A stretch of DNA of 7,471 bases, from NCBI GenBank assembly GCA_017404585.1, contig JAFRCB010000244.1:1-7471 (forward strand), given 5' to 3'. Each line of letters begins with the position of its first letter. Position 1 is the first letter of the stretch. This stretch comes from Lachnospiraceae bacterium (lineage in GTDB: Bacteria; Bacillota; Clostridia; Lachnospirales; Lachnospiraceae). The notes below the pieces were generated by a model that saw only the letters and a list, made by a program, of their open reading frames with translations, was not told where the DNA came from and searched no databases. Below, one piece after another: positions 1-6,421 of this stretch. The position numbers and the translations under genes are program-made.

Positions 1-1
1 C

Positions 2-349
2 AACACGTTCCTAAAGGACGTATACAAGCTCGACAATGTCGCCTACGCGATGATGCCGACACCGTTCTCGCTGATCATAAGTGCAGTCCTGTCACTCATT
101 ACCCTGGTGAGCCTGCTGGCGAAGCACAGCAGCAGCCAGCCGGTCAATAACGCGAAGATCGCGGTAAAGACGCTCAACTTCAGGCAGACCGGTCATAACG
201 CCATCTTCCTCGGCAAGCATACGTCCCAGAGACGAATTGTCAAGGAGCACCACAGCAGCGGCGGGGGCGGCTTCTCGGGCGGCACGCATTCGGGCGGTGG
301 CTTCTCGGGCGGCGGAGGCGGCTTCTCCGGCGGAGGCGGTCATTTCTGA
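2..349 (+). CDS. C-terminal part of a membrane protein with Gly-rich tail, probably TPM-domain family (5' end outside window)
   Basis: The frame is open from the first bases, so this is the last 115 codons of a gene that starts upstream; the ATGs at 50 and 53 are internal. Seen: a hydrophobic segment encoded at about 53-121 (MPTPFSLIISAVLSLITLVS), a basic/polar stretch with a beta-strand look, then a low-complexity tail of GGGGFSGG-type repeats ending in GGGGHF. Known: Firmicutes TPM-domain (TLP18.3/Psb32/MOLO-1) proteins carry an extracytoplasmic TPM domain, one or more membrane helices and a Ser/Gly-rich C-terminus ending in a similar way. The TPM domain itself would lie upstream and is not visible, so the family call is inference. 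The next gene is an SPFH protein of the YdjI type. In Bacillus subtilis ydjI lies in an operon with ydjG and ydjH, which encode membrane proteins, and that supports an envelope-related pair. The tail could alternatively belong to another Gly-rich surface or membrane protein. Confidence 0.6.
   Translation, partial: NTFLKDVYKLDNVAYAMMPTPFSLIISAVLSLITLVSLLAKHSSSQPVNNAKIAVKTLNFRQTGHNAIFLGKHTSQRRIVKEHHSSGGGGFSGGTHSGGGFSGGGGGFSGGGGHF
269..340 (+). repeat. Gly/Phe/Ser-coding tandem-like repeats in the tail of the upstream gene
   Basis: A 15-base direct repeat, GGCTTCTCGGGCGGC, occurs at 269-283 and again at 299-313. A diverged third copy, GGCTTCTCCGGCGG, lies at 320-333. All are in the same reading frame and code for GFSGG units, so this is a coding low-complexity tail and not a mobile repeat. 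Such repeats may vary in copy number between strains. Confidence 0.75.
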
Positions 350-420
350 TCGGAGGCTTCATGGGGTCCCTGTGCGGGATAGGCCAAAAGGCAGGAAAGA
401 ACAGACAAAACAGTTTAAGG

Positions 421-454
421 CTGCAGGTGCGCGGCAAATGACGCGGCACCGCAG
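421..454 (+). other. Imperfect hairpin in the leader of the SPFH gene
   Basis: CTGC-a-GGTGC-GCG pairs with CGC-g-GCACC-GCAG around an 8-base loop (gcaaatga). This gives 12 base pairs with two single-base bulges. It is not followed by a T-run, so it does not look like an ordinary intrinsic terminator. It ends about 39 bases before the ribosome binding site at 493-499. It may mark the end of the upstream transcript or act as an mRNA structure. No convincing -35/-10 pair was found between 350 and 506, so cotranscription with the upstream gene is plausible. Confidence 0.45.
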
Positions 455-492
455 ATATTAAATAAGAATTCATTCAATGGCCAAAAGGCCAG

Positions 493-499
493 AAAGGAG
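493..499 (+). promoter_or_regulatory. Ribosome binding site deciding the start of the SPFH gene
   Basis: AAAGGAG, 7 bases before the ATG at 507, is close to the ideal anti-Shine-Dalgarno match and spacing. The upstream in-frame ATG at 477 has no comparable site, so the shorter protein is preferred. Confidence 0.8.
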
Positions 500-506
500 T
501 TACATA

Positions 507-1775
507 ATGGGTTTAATCAGACTTGCGGCAGCAGTACTCGGAGCTGGAGCAGCTTCACTTAACACGACACTCGGAAACAGCTGGATCGATTATTTCGAGA
601 GCGGCGACATGTCGGGCGGAGTCATTCAGAAACGCGCTAACAGGATCGTCGGACCGAGATCCAAGAATAAGAACAGCGATGAGAACATTATCTCTTCGGG
701 CTCTATCATCGATGTCCAGGAGAATCAGTGCATGATTCTCGTTGAGGACGGCGCTATCGTGGACTTCTGCGCGGAGCCGGGCAGATATCAGTTCGACGCT
801 TCCCAGGCACCGTCAGCGCTTGCAGGAAGCAACAGCGGATTTGCAGCCCTCGCTCATTCGGTCGTAGAGCAGTTCAAGGCCGGCGGACAGAGAGTCCATA
901 CACAGCGCGTCTATTTCATCAATCTCGGCGAGATCCAGGGCTTCAAGTGGGGCTCCGGCAACATTACATTTGATCACTGGGAGAAAGACTGGACAACAGA
1001 TAAGCCGATCTGGCACATCGCTACGACCCTCATGGGCAACGGCGTATATTCGATCCAGGTCACGGATCCGGGCAAGTTCTTCTCAGTCATCGGCGCTCAG
1101 GCTACCGGCTCGAACGGATCCGGTCTTGTAAGGCGCGAGGACATCGAGCCGCAGATCAAGTCAGAGGCGATCGCAGCGATCCGCCAGGGCGTCGCAGGCC
1201 TTAACAAGCTGCGCATCGGCTATCAGGACATTGCCGCCAATGAGTATCAGCTCACCAAAGACGTCGACAAGCTTCTCGATGAAGAGTGGCATGAAGCCCG
1301 CGGCATCTCTGTCTTTAAGATCGCTATCAACATGCTCGACGCTGACGAGAAATCAAAGGCTCAGATCACCAAGTTCCAGGAGACACGCGGCTACACAGAT
1401 CCGTCCATGCTCGGCGCATACATGGGCATCGGCCAGACACAGGCGGCTCAGGCAGCGGCTGCCAATACAGCCGGCGCGATCACAGGCTTCGCCGCCATGG
1501 GCATGATGGGCCAGAACAACGCGGGTGCGAACATCGCGGGGCTCATGCAGCAGGGTGCTCAGCAGGCTCAGAAGGCAGCTAAGCCGGCAATCCAGAGCGG
1601 GGACACATGGACATGCTCCTGCGGCAGCGTGAACACAGGCAAGTTCTGCCCGAACTGCGGCAGCCCGAAGCCTCAGGCAGCGGTAGCTGCTTTCTGCACC
1701 AACTGCGGCCAGCCGTTCCCGGATCCGGCTAATCCGCCGAAGTTCTGCCCGAACTGCGGTACAAAGATCGGATAA
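507..1775 (+). CDS. SPFH/band 7 domain protein with C-terminal zinc ribbons (YdjI-like, 'virion core protein' family)
   Basis: 422 residues. The ATG at 507 is chosen because AAAGGAG (493-499) sits 7 bases before it; the in-frame ATG at 477 would put this site inside the gene. Seen: an N-terminal region with a conserved block around residues 60-100 (ENQCMILVEDGAIVDFCAEP), a long soluble SPFH-type alpha/beta region to about 300, an Ala/Gly/Gln/Met-rich linker at about 306-367, then two zinc ribbons. Ribbon one uses C370, C372, C381 and C384; ribbon two uses C397, C400, C414 and C417. No signal peptide or clear transmembrane helix is present. Known: SPFH proteins form oligomeric scaffolds on membranes. 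B. subtilis YdjI, of the same architecture, works with PspA and the membrane proteins YdjG/YdjH in envelope stress. Inference: this protein acts on the inner face of the membrane with the upstream membrane protein. The historical name 'virion core protein' is misleading and does not imply a phage gene. Confidence 0.88.
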   Translation: MGLIRLAAAVLGAGAASLNTTLGNSWIDYFESGDMSGGVIQKRANRIVGPRSKNKNSDENIISSGSIIDVQENQCMILVEDGAIVDFCAEPGRYQFDASQAPSALAGSNSGFAALAHSVVEQFKAGGQRVHTQRVYFINLGEIQGFKWGSGNITFDHWEKDWTTDKPIWHIATTLMGNGVYSIQVTDPGKFFSVIGAQATGSNGSGLVRREDIEPQIKSEAIAAIRQGVAGLNKLRIGYQDIAANEYQLTKDVDKLLDEEWHEARGISVFKIAINMLDADEKSKAQITKFQETRGYTDPSMLGAYMGIGQTQAAQAAAANTAGAITGFAAMGMMGQNNAGANIAGLMQQGAQQAQKAAKPAIQSGDTWTCSCGSVNTGKFCPNCGSPKPQAAVAAFCTNCGQPFPDPANPPKFCPNCGTKIG

Positions 1776-1800
1776 GGAAAGCAGAAGAAACAGACCCTCA

Positions 1801-1829
1801 AAGCCCGGGCGTTTGCTGCGGCCGGGCTT
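1801..1829 (+). terminator. Terminator-like GC-rich hairpin after the SPFH gene (weak call)
   Basis: AAGCCCGG (1801-1808) pairs perfectly with CCGGGCTT (1822-1829), and an inner GC/GC pair can extend the stem. It starts 25 bases after the stop codon, a normal place for a terminator, but no T-run follows (ACTTCGG), so termination would be weak or factor-dependent. A run of seven Ts lies further on at 1902-1908, preceded only by a poor 5-bp stem (AAGCA 1869-1873 with TGCTT 1899-1903). Confidence 0.4.
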
Positions 1830-1918
1830 ACTTCGGTCATAAGGGACAATCATTCATGCATGATTATGAAGCATTCACTAAGAATGATGTACTTTACCTG
1901 CTTTTTTTATGAATCCCC

Positions 1919-1947
1919 TTGAATATTTATTCCGGATAGACTAAAAT
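1919..1947 (+). promoter_or_regulatory. Sigma-A-type promoter of the PPi-phosphofructokinase gene
   Basis: The -35 TTGAAT (1919-1924) and the -10 TAAAAT (1942-1947) are separated by exactly 17 bases, each one or two bases off consensus. Transcription would start near 1954, giving an untranslated leader of about 80 bases. The promoter lies downstream of the hairpin and T-run that follow the SPFH gene, so pfp is likely expressed as its own unit. Confidence 0.65.
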
Positions 1948-1955
1948 GTCTAAGA

Positions 1956-1989
1956 CTGCGCAGGTTTACTGCATAAAAGCGCCGCGCAG
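1956..1989 (+). other. Hairpin at the predicted 5' end of the pfp mRNA
   Basis: CTGCGC (1956-1961) is the exact reverse complement of GCGCAG (1984-1989). GG at 1963-1964 can also pair with CC at 1982-1983 across a one-base bulge. The stem begins within about two bases of the predicted transcription start. Hairpins placed at the extreme 5' end are known to protect bacterial mRNAs from decay. No riboswitch class is recognised. Confidence 0.45.
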
Positions 1990-2024
1990 AACATTTGAAA
2001 AGGCGCACATGCGTTATATGTTTT

Positions 2025-2031
2025 GAGGAGG
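2025..2031 (+). promoter_or_regulatory. Strong ribosome binding site deciding the pfp start
   Basis: GAGGAGG ends 5 bases before the ATG at 2037. It lies inside the longer alternative frame that starts with TTG at 1995, which has no such site, so the ATG is the likely start. Confidence 0.85.
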
Positions 2032-2036
2032 ATATT

Positions 2037-3320
2037 ATGAACTCAGAGAAGAGAAACATCATTGTCGGTCAGTCCGGCGGCCCGACAGCTGCAATCAATT
2101 CTTCACTGGCAGGCGTATACCGTTCAGCGAAAGAGCGCGGCTACAAGAAAGTTTACGGCATGGTACATGGCGTTCAGGGTCTCATGAAGGGTCATTACAT
2201 CGATCTTTCCGAGCATATCCAGAGCGGACTTGACGAAGAGCTTCTGAAGAGAACACCGGCTGCATACCTCGGCTCCTGCCGTTTCCAGCTTCCGGAAATT
2301 CATGAAGACAGAGAAGTCTTCGACAAGATCTTCGGCATCCTCGATGACCTTGAAATCGACTGCTTCATCTACATCGGCGGCAATGATTCCATGGATACAA
2401 TCAAGAAGCTGTCCGACTATGGTATGCTCACAGGCTCCAAGGTCCGTTTCGTCGGCTGCCCGAAGACAATCGACAACGACCTCGCTCTGACAGACCATAC
2501 ACCGGGCTACGGCTCAGCTGCCAAGTACATCGGCACATCTATCAAGGAGATCATTCGCGACGGTATGTCCATCATGACAGCTCACGGCACAGTAACAGTC
2601 GTTGAGATCATGGGCCGCAACGCAGGCTGGCTTACTGGCGCTGCATGCCTCGCTGAAGGCGAAGACTGCCAGGGTCCGGATGCTATCTATCTTCCGGAGA
2701 TCGCATTTGATGTTGACAAGTTCGTCGCAAAATGCGAGAGCCTGCTCAAGGAAAAGAACTCTGTAGTTGTCTGCGTATCTGAAGGTATCAAGACAGCGGA
2801 CGGCAAGTTCGTCATGGAGCTTGGCGAAGGCATTGATTACGTCGACGCATTCGGCCACAAGCAGCTTTCCGGTACAGCACGTGTTCTTGCAAATATCCTT
2901 TCCAACCGCCTTGGATGCAAGACCCGCGCAATCGAGCTCTCCACACTTCAGAGAGCAGCTTCCCACTGCGCATCCCGTATCGACATCCTCGAGGCTTCCG
3001 AAGTCGGCGGCGCAGCTCTTGCGGCAGCTGACGAAGGCGATACAGGCAAGATGGTCGTATTCGTACGTACATCCGATGATCCGTATCAGGCCAACACAGA
3101 GGTCAAGGACGTTCATAAGATCGCTAACGAGGAGCGCCTTGTTCCGAGATCATGGGTCAATGAGGAAGGCACATATGTAACAGATGACTTCATCACATAT
3201 GTACGTCCGCTGATCCGCGGCGATGTTCCGCCCATCATGGTCGATGGTATTCCGCGTCACCTTTACAGAAAGGGATATGAGGACATTATCTCCGGAAAGT
3301 ATTTCGAGGATAAGCAGTAA
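2037..3320 (+). CDS. pfp: Pyrophosphate-dependent 6-phosphofructokinase (diphosphate--fructose-6-phosphate 1-phosphotransferase)
   Basis: 427 residues; soluble cytoplasmic enzyme of the phosphofructokinase A superfamily. It catalyses PPi + fructose 6-phosphate <=> Pi + fructose 1,6-bisphosphate, reversibly, in glycolysis and gluconeogenesis. The ATG at 2037 is chosen because GAGGAGG (2025-2031) lies 5 bases upstream; a longer TTG-started frame from 1995 would bury this site. Motifs seen: GQSGGPT at 11-17, GGNDS at 114-118, PKTIDND at 142-148, MGRNAGW at 192-198 and PEIAFD at 220-225. Known: Asp in place of the second Gly of GGDGS (here D117) and Lys before TIDND (here K143) mark PPi rather than ATP as phosphoryl donor; D146 is the expected catalytic base. 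The first Asp of the usual GGDDS is Asn116 here, as in some PPi-PFK subfamilies. The allosteric effector site of ATP-PFKs is not recognisable. It has its own promoter and a strong terminator, next to ppdK. PPi specificity is inferred from residues but well supported. Confidence 0.93.
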   Translation: MNSEKRNIIVGQSGGPTAAINSSLAGVYRSAKERGYKKVYGMVHGVQGLMKGHYIDLSEHIQSGLDEELLKRTPAAYLGSCRFQLPEIHEDREVFDKIFGILDDLEIDCFIYIGGNDSMDTIKKLSDYGMLTGSKVRFVGCPKTIDNDLALTDHTPGYGSAAKYIGTSIKEIIRDGMSIMTAHGTVTVVEIMGRNAGWLTGAACLAEGEDCQGPDAIYLPEIAFDVDKFVAKCESLLKEKNSVVVCVSEGIKTADGKFVMELGEGIDYVDAFGHKQLSGTARVLANILSNRLGCKTRAIELSTLQRAASHCASRIDILEASEVGGAALAAADEGDTGKMVVFVRTSDDPYQANTEVKDVHKIANEERLVPRSWVNEEGTYVTDDFITYVRPLIRGDVPPIMVDGIPRHLYRKGYEDIISGKYFEDKQ

Positions 3321-3342
3321 ATATTTATTTTCAATAACAATG

Positions 3343-3372
3343 AGACCGCGCACGAGAGTGCGCGGTCTTTTT
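3343..3372 (+). terminator. Intrinsic terminator of pfp
   Basis: AGACCGCGCAC (3343-3353) pairs perfectly with GTGCGCGGTCT (3358-3368) around a GAGA tetraloop, followed by TTTTT (3368-3372). This 11-bp GC-rich stem is a textbook Rho-independent terminator 22 bases after the stop codon. It separates pfp from ppdK transcription. Confidence 0.93.
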
Positions 3373-3453
3373 GGCTTTCGCTTTGACGAATATATGCGGC
3401 CAACGAAGCTGTCGGGGCGTTTTGTTATGTTGCTGTAAAAATCATGCGGAGAC

Positions 3454-3580
3454 TTACCAATCATTTGCATTATGTATACTGCAAGTGGGTAATAATACCA
3501 AAAAACAAATAAGTCTTATTAATTAATTAGATACTTCTTTAAAAGAAATTGGTAATATGTTACAATACTTAATTAGGTAA
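3454..3580 (+). promoter_or_regulatory. AT-rich ppdK leader with repeated GGTAA motifs (possible regulator sites)
   Basis: GGTAA occurs at 3488-3492, 3551-3555 and 3576-3580, and as its complement TTACC at 3455-3459. TTACCAA (3454-3460) and TTGGTAA (3549-3555) are exact inverted copies. GGTA-ATAA-TACC (3488-3499) forms a small dyad. TTAATTAG is repeated directly at 3523-3530 and 3569-3576, and TTCTTT-A-AAAGAA (3535-3547) is a near-palindrome. Part of this is expected in AT-rich DNA, so a real operator is only a possibility. Confidence 0.3.
3539..3566 (+). promoter_or_regulatory. Candidate promoter of ppdK
   Basis: TACAAT (3561-3566) is a good -10 element. The best partner is a weak -35, TTTAAA (3539-3544), at a 16-base spacing. 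Transcription would start near 3573, about 44 bases before the ATG. A second possible -10, TATACT, is at 3475-3480 with no good -35. Because a strong terminator precedes this region, a promoter must exist between 3373 and 3600, but which one is used is uncertain. Confidence 0.4.
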
Positions 3581-3616
3581 ACACTAATCCTACATCATTC
3601 AGGAGGAAAGAACTCT

Positions 3617-6247
3617 ATGGCAAAATACGTGTATATGTTCAGTGAAGGCGACGCCAGCATGCGCAATCTTCTCGGCGGTAAGGGCGCAAACCTTGCGGAA
3701 ATGACCAAGCTTGGTCTTCCGGTTCCGCAGGGATTTACAATCTCTACAGAAGCCTGCACAGCATACTATGATGACGGCAAGAAAATTAATGATGAGATCA
3801 CACAGCAGATCCAGGAAGCAGTTGTGAAACTTGAGGAAATCGCAGGCAAGAAGTTTGGCGACAAGCAGAACCCGCTCCTCGTTTCCGTACGTTCCGGTGC
3901 AAGAGCTTCCATGCCGGGTATGATGGACACGATCCTCAACCTTGGTCTGAATGAAGAAGTTGTTGAGACAATGTCAGCACAGTCCGGCAATACGCGCTGG
4001 GCATGGGACTGCTACAGAAGATTTATCCAGATGTTCTCAGACGTCGTTATGGAAGTCGGAAAGAAATATTTCGAAGTCCTGATCGACAGAATGAAAGAAG
4101 AAAAGGGTGTTAAGATGGACGTCGAGCTGACTGCAGAAGACCTTAAGGAACTTGCAGGCCAGTTCAAGGCTGAGTACAAGGCTAAGATCGGCGAAGACTT
4201 CCCGACAGACCCGAAGGTACAGCTCATCGAGGCAGTCAAGGCCGTCTTCCGTTCCTGGGACAACCCGCGCGCTAACGTCTATCGTCGTGACAACGATATC
4301 CCGTACAGCTGGGGTACCGCAGTTAACGTACAGATGATGGCATTCGGCAACATGGGCGACGATTCCGGTTCAGGCGTTGCCTTCACACGTAACCCGGCTA
4401 CAGGCGAGAACAAGTTCTTCGCGGAAGTTCTTATGAACGCACAGGGCGAAGACGTTGTTGCCGGTGTCCGCACACCGATGGAAATCGATGAGATCAAGAA
4501 GACTCTTCCGGATATCTATGATCAGCTCATCGGTATTGCAAATAAACTTGAAGACCACTATCGTGACATGCAGGATATGGAGTTCACCATCGAGCATGGC
4601 AAGCTTTACATGCTGCAGACACGTAACGGCAAGAGAACAGCCCGCGCTGCTCTTAAGATCGCAAATGACCTCGTAAAGGAAGGCAAGATCGACAAGAAGA
4701 CAGCTATCCTCGCAATCGATCCGCGTAACCTTGACACACTGCTTCATGGCTCCTTCGATAAGGACGCTGTCAAGAAGGCAGAGCAGATCGGCAAGGGCCT
4801 CCCGGCAGCTCCGGGCGCTGCTTCCGGCAAGATCGTCTTCACAGCTGACGAGGCTAAGGAGTGGGCAGACAGAGGCGAGAAGGTCGTCCTTGTACGTCTT
4901 GAGACATCTCCGGAAGACATCGAAGGCATGAAGGCTGCTCAGGGTATCCTTACAGCCCGCGGCGGTATGACATCTCATGCAGCTGTTGTTGCCCGCGGTA
5001 TGGGCAGCTGCTGCGTATCCGGATGCCAGGAACTTATCGTTGACGAAGAGAACAAGACCATCAAGCTCGGCGGCCATGTGTACAAAGAAGGCGACATCAT
5101 TTCCTTCGACGGTTCCACAGGCAACATCTATGACGGTGAGCTTCCGGTCATCGCAGGCTCCATCGATGACGATGATTTCAAGAACATCATGGATTGGGCA
5201 GACGAGATCCGTACACTGAAGGTTCGTACAAATGCCGACACACCGGCAGACGCAGCCAAGGCTGTTGAGCTCGGCGCTGAGGGCATCGGCCTCTGCCGTA
5301 CAGAGCATATGTTCTTCGAGGGCGACAGAATTGACGCTTTCCGCGACATGATCTGCTCCGATACAGTAGAAGAGAGAGAAGAAGCACTTTCCAGGATCCT
5401 CCCGCTGCAGCAGGGCGACTTCGAGAAGCTGTATGAGACCCTTGAAGGCAGACCGGTTACCATCCGCTTCCTGGATCCGCCTCTCCATGAGTTCGTTCCG
5501 ACAACAGAGGAAGACATTGCAGCGCTTGCAGCTCGCAAGGGCAAGACTGTACAGGATATCAAGGATATCATCGCTGGTCTCCATGAGTTCAACCCGATGA
5601 TGGGTCTCCGCGGATGCCGTCTGGCAGTCCTTTATCCGGAAATTGCCATCATGCAGACAAGAGCTGTCATCCGCGCAGCTATCAAGGTTCGCTCCGAGCA
5701 TCCGGATTGGGCACTGATTCCGGAAATCATGATCCCGCTTGTCGGCGCTAAGAGAGAGCTTCAGTATGTCCGCAAGATCGTTCAGGATACAGCTGATGAC
5801 GAAATCAAAGCTGCAGGAAGCGAGCTTGAGTACACGATCGGTACAATGATCGAGATTCCGAGAGCTGCTCTCATGGCTGACAACATCGCTAAGGCAGCTG
5901 ACTTCTTCTGCTTCGGTACAAACGACCTGACACAGATGATGTTCGGTTACTCTCGTGACGACTCCGGCAAGTTCCTGGAAGCTTACATGAACGCAAAGAT
6001 CCTCGACAATGATCCGTTCGCTAAGCTCGATCAGGCAGGCGTTGGCAAGATGATGAAGATTGCAGTCGAGGGTGGACGCAGCACGAACCCGAATCTGCAC
6101 TGCGGTATCTGCGGCGAGCATGGCGGCGATCCGGCTTCCATCGAGTTCTGCAACAGCATTGGCCTCGACTATGTATCCTGCTCACCGTTCCGTGTACCGA
6201 TCGCGAGATTGGCAGCGGCGCAGGCAGCCATAAAACAGGCAAAATAA
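3617..6247 (+). CDS. ppdK: Pyruvate, phosphate dikinase
   Basis: 876 residues, against 873-874 for the well-studied Clostridium symbiosum enzyme, which it resembles from end to end. It interconverts ATP + pyruvate + Pi and AMP + PEP + PPi; in fermenting anaerobes it often runs toward ATP and pyruvate. The start is ATG 3617 with AGGAGG at 3601-3606. Domains in order: ATP-grasp-like nucleotide-binding domain (about 1-340) with K22, R92 in RSGARASMPG and R336 in QTRNGKR; swivelling phosphohistidine domain (about 385-510) with GGMTSHAAVVARG, where H454 carries the phosphoryl group and T452 is the regulatory-type Thr; and a PEP/pyruvate TIM barrel (about 530-870) with R561 in CRTEH, R617 in RFLDPP, GTNDLTQ at 767-773 and the acid/base C832 in CGICGEHGG. 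No key residue is missing. The GGMTSH and CGICGEHGG motifs with the pyruvate-type barrel separate it from PEP synthase and PTS enzyme I. It lies next to PPi-PFK and has strongly biased codons. Confidence 0.98.
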   Translation: MAKYVYMFSEGDASMRNLLGGKGANLAEMTKLGLPVPQGFTISTEACTAYYDDGKKINDEITQQIQEAVVKLEEIAGKKFGDKQNPLLVSVRSGARASMPGMMDTILNLGLNEEVVETMSAQSGNTRWAWDCYRRFIQMFSDVVMEVGKKYFEVLIDRMKEEKGVKMDVELTAEDLKELAGQFKAEYKAKIGEDFPTDPKVQLIEAVKAVFRSWDNPRANVYRRDNDIPYSWGTAVNVQMMAFGNMGDDSGSGVAFTRNPATGENKFFAEVLMNAQGEDVVAGVRTPMEIDEIKKTLPDIYDQLIGIANKLEDHYRDMQDMEFTIEHGKLYMLQTRNGKRTARAALKIANDLVKEGKIDKKTAILAIDPRNLDTLLHGSFDKDAVKKAEQIGKGLPAAPGAASGKIVFTADEAKEWADRGEKVVLVRLETSPEDIEGMKAAQGILTARGGMTSHAAVVARGMGSCCVSGCQELIVDEENKTIKLGGHVYKEGDIISFDGSTGNIYDGELPVIAGSIDDDDFKNIMDWADEIRTLKVRTNADTPADAAKAVELGAEGIGLCRTEHMFFEGDRIDAFRDMICSDTVEEREEALSRILPLQQGDFEKLYETLEGRPVTIRFLDPPLHEFVPTTEEDIAALAARKGKTVQDIKDIIAGLHEFNPMMGLRGCRLAVLYPEIAIMQTRAVIRAAIKVRSEHPDWALIPEIMIPLVGAKRELQYVRKIVQDTADDEIKAAGSELEYTIGTMIEIPRAALMADNIAKAADFFCFGTNDLTQMMFGYSRDDSGKFLEAYMNAKILDNDPFAKLDQAGVGKMMKIAVEGGRSTNPNLHCGICGEHGGDPASIEFCNSIGLDYVSCSPFRVPIARLAAAQAAIKQAK

Positions 6248-6279
6248 GGAAAGTTAGTGGATATTTAAAGGTTTATGAG

Positions 6280-6381
6280 ATGGGTTTTTCCAGAGATGAT
6301 GCTATAGATTATCTATATTCTATCGATAATCGGCGGCGGATTCAAGGATGGAGGGACTTTAAAGTAAACATTTATATTTGA
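6280..6381 (+). CDS. Possible small ORF (33 aa) between ppdK and its terminator; unrecognised
   Basis: ATG 6280 opens a 33-codon frame that starts MGFSRDDAIDYLYSIDN and ends FKVNIYI, stopping at TGA 6379-6381, 9 bases before the terminator stem. A weak ribosome binding site (AAAGG, 6267-6271) is 8 bases upstream. The frame is also open further upstream, into the end of ppdK, with no start codon there, so it could instead be the remnant of a longer gene. The composition is protein-like: charged and aromatic residues with an amphipathic start. I do not recognise a family and assign no function. At this length chance is a real alternative. Confidence 0.3.
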   Translation: MGFSRDDAIDYLYSIDNRRRIQGWRDFKVNIYI

Positions 6382-6390
6382 AGCAAAGAA

Positions 6391-6421
6391 AAAGGTTATC
6401 ACTTCGGTGGTAGCCTTTTTT
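6391..6421 (+). terminator. Intrinsic terminator downstream of ppdK
   Basis: AAAGGTTATCAC (6391-6402) pairs with GTGGTAGCCTTT (6407-6418), 12 bp including two G-U pairs, around a stable UUCG tetraloop. A T-run (6416-6421) follows and an A-run precedes it. It lies about 145 bases after the ppdK stop, so the ppdK transcript has a long 3' tail that includes the possible small ORF. Confidence 0.88.

Noticed and set aside
92..343. Ala/Arg-rich - strand frame over the Gly-rich tail
   Set aside because: It is an antisense reading of GC-rich repeats and has no domain-like sequence.
477..506. Upstream in-frame ATG start for the SPFH protein
   Set aside because: It adds ten residues unlike the family start and lacks a ribosome binding site, while ATG 507 has AAAGGAG at ideal spacing.
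507..1775. Phage origin suggested by the family nickname 'virion core protein'
   Set aside because: The nickname is historical. The SPFH plus zinc-ribbon architecture is chromosomal in many Firmicutes and no phage genes are nearby.
1353..1853. 166-codon - strand frame over the 3' end of the SPFH gene
   Set aside because: It mirrors the Ala/Gln-rich linker and zinc ribbons and has an Arg/Cys/Ala/Leu-biased composition typical of an antisense shadow.
1854..1863. Palindrome TCATGCATGA as an operator
   Set aside because: It is a 10-base palindrome alone in an AT-rich spacer, 56 bases before the predicted -35; not enough to claim a site.
1995..2036. TTG start extending the PPi-PFK by 14 residues
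   Set aside because: The extension would cover the strong GAGGAGG site, and family members begin close to the GQSGGPT motif, as the protein from 2037 does.
4370..6121. 583-codon open frame on the - strand
   Set aside because: It lies wholly inside ppdK, which is certain from its catalytic motifs. The reverse frame is kept open by the codon bias of ppdK. Its translation is Cys/Ser/Asp-rich with no recognisable domain.
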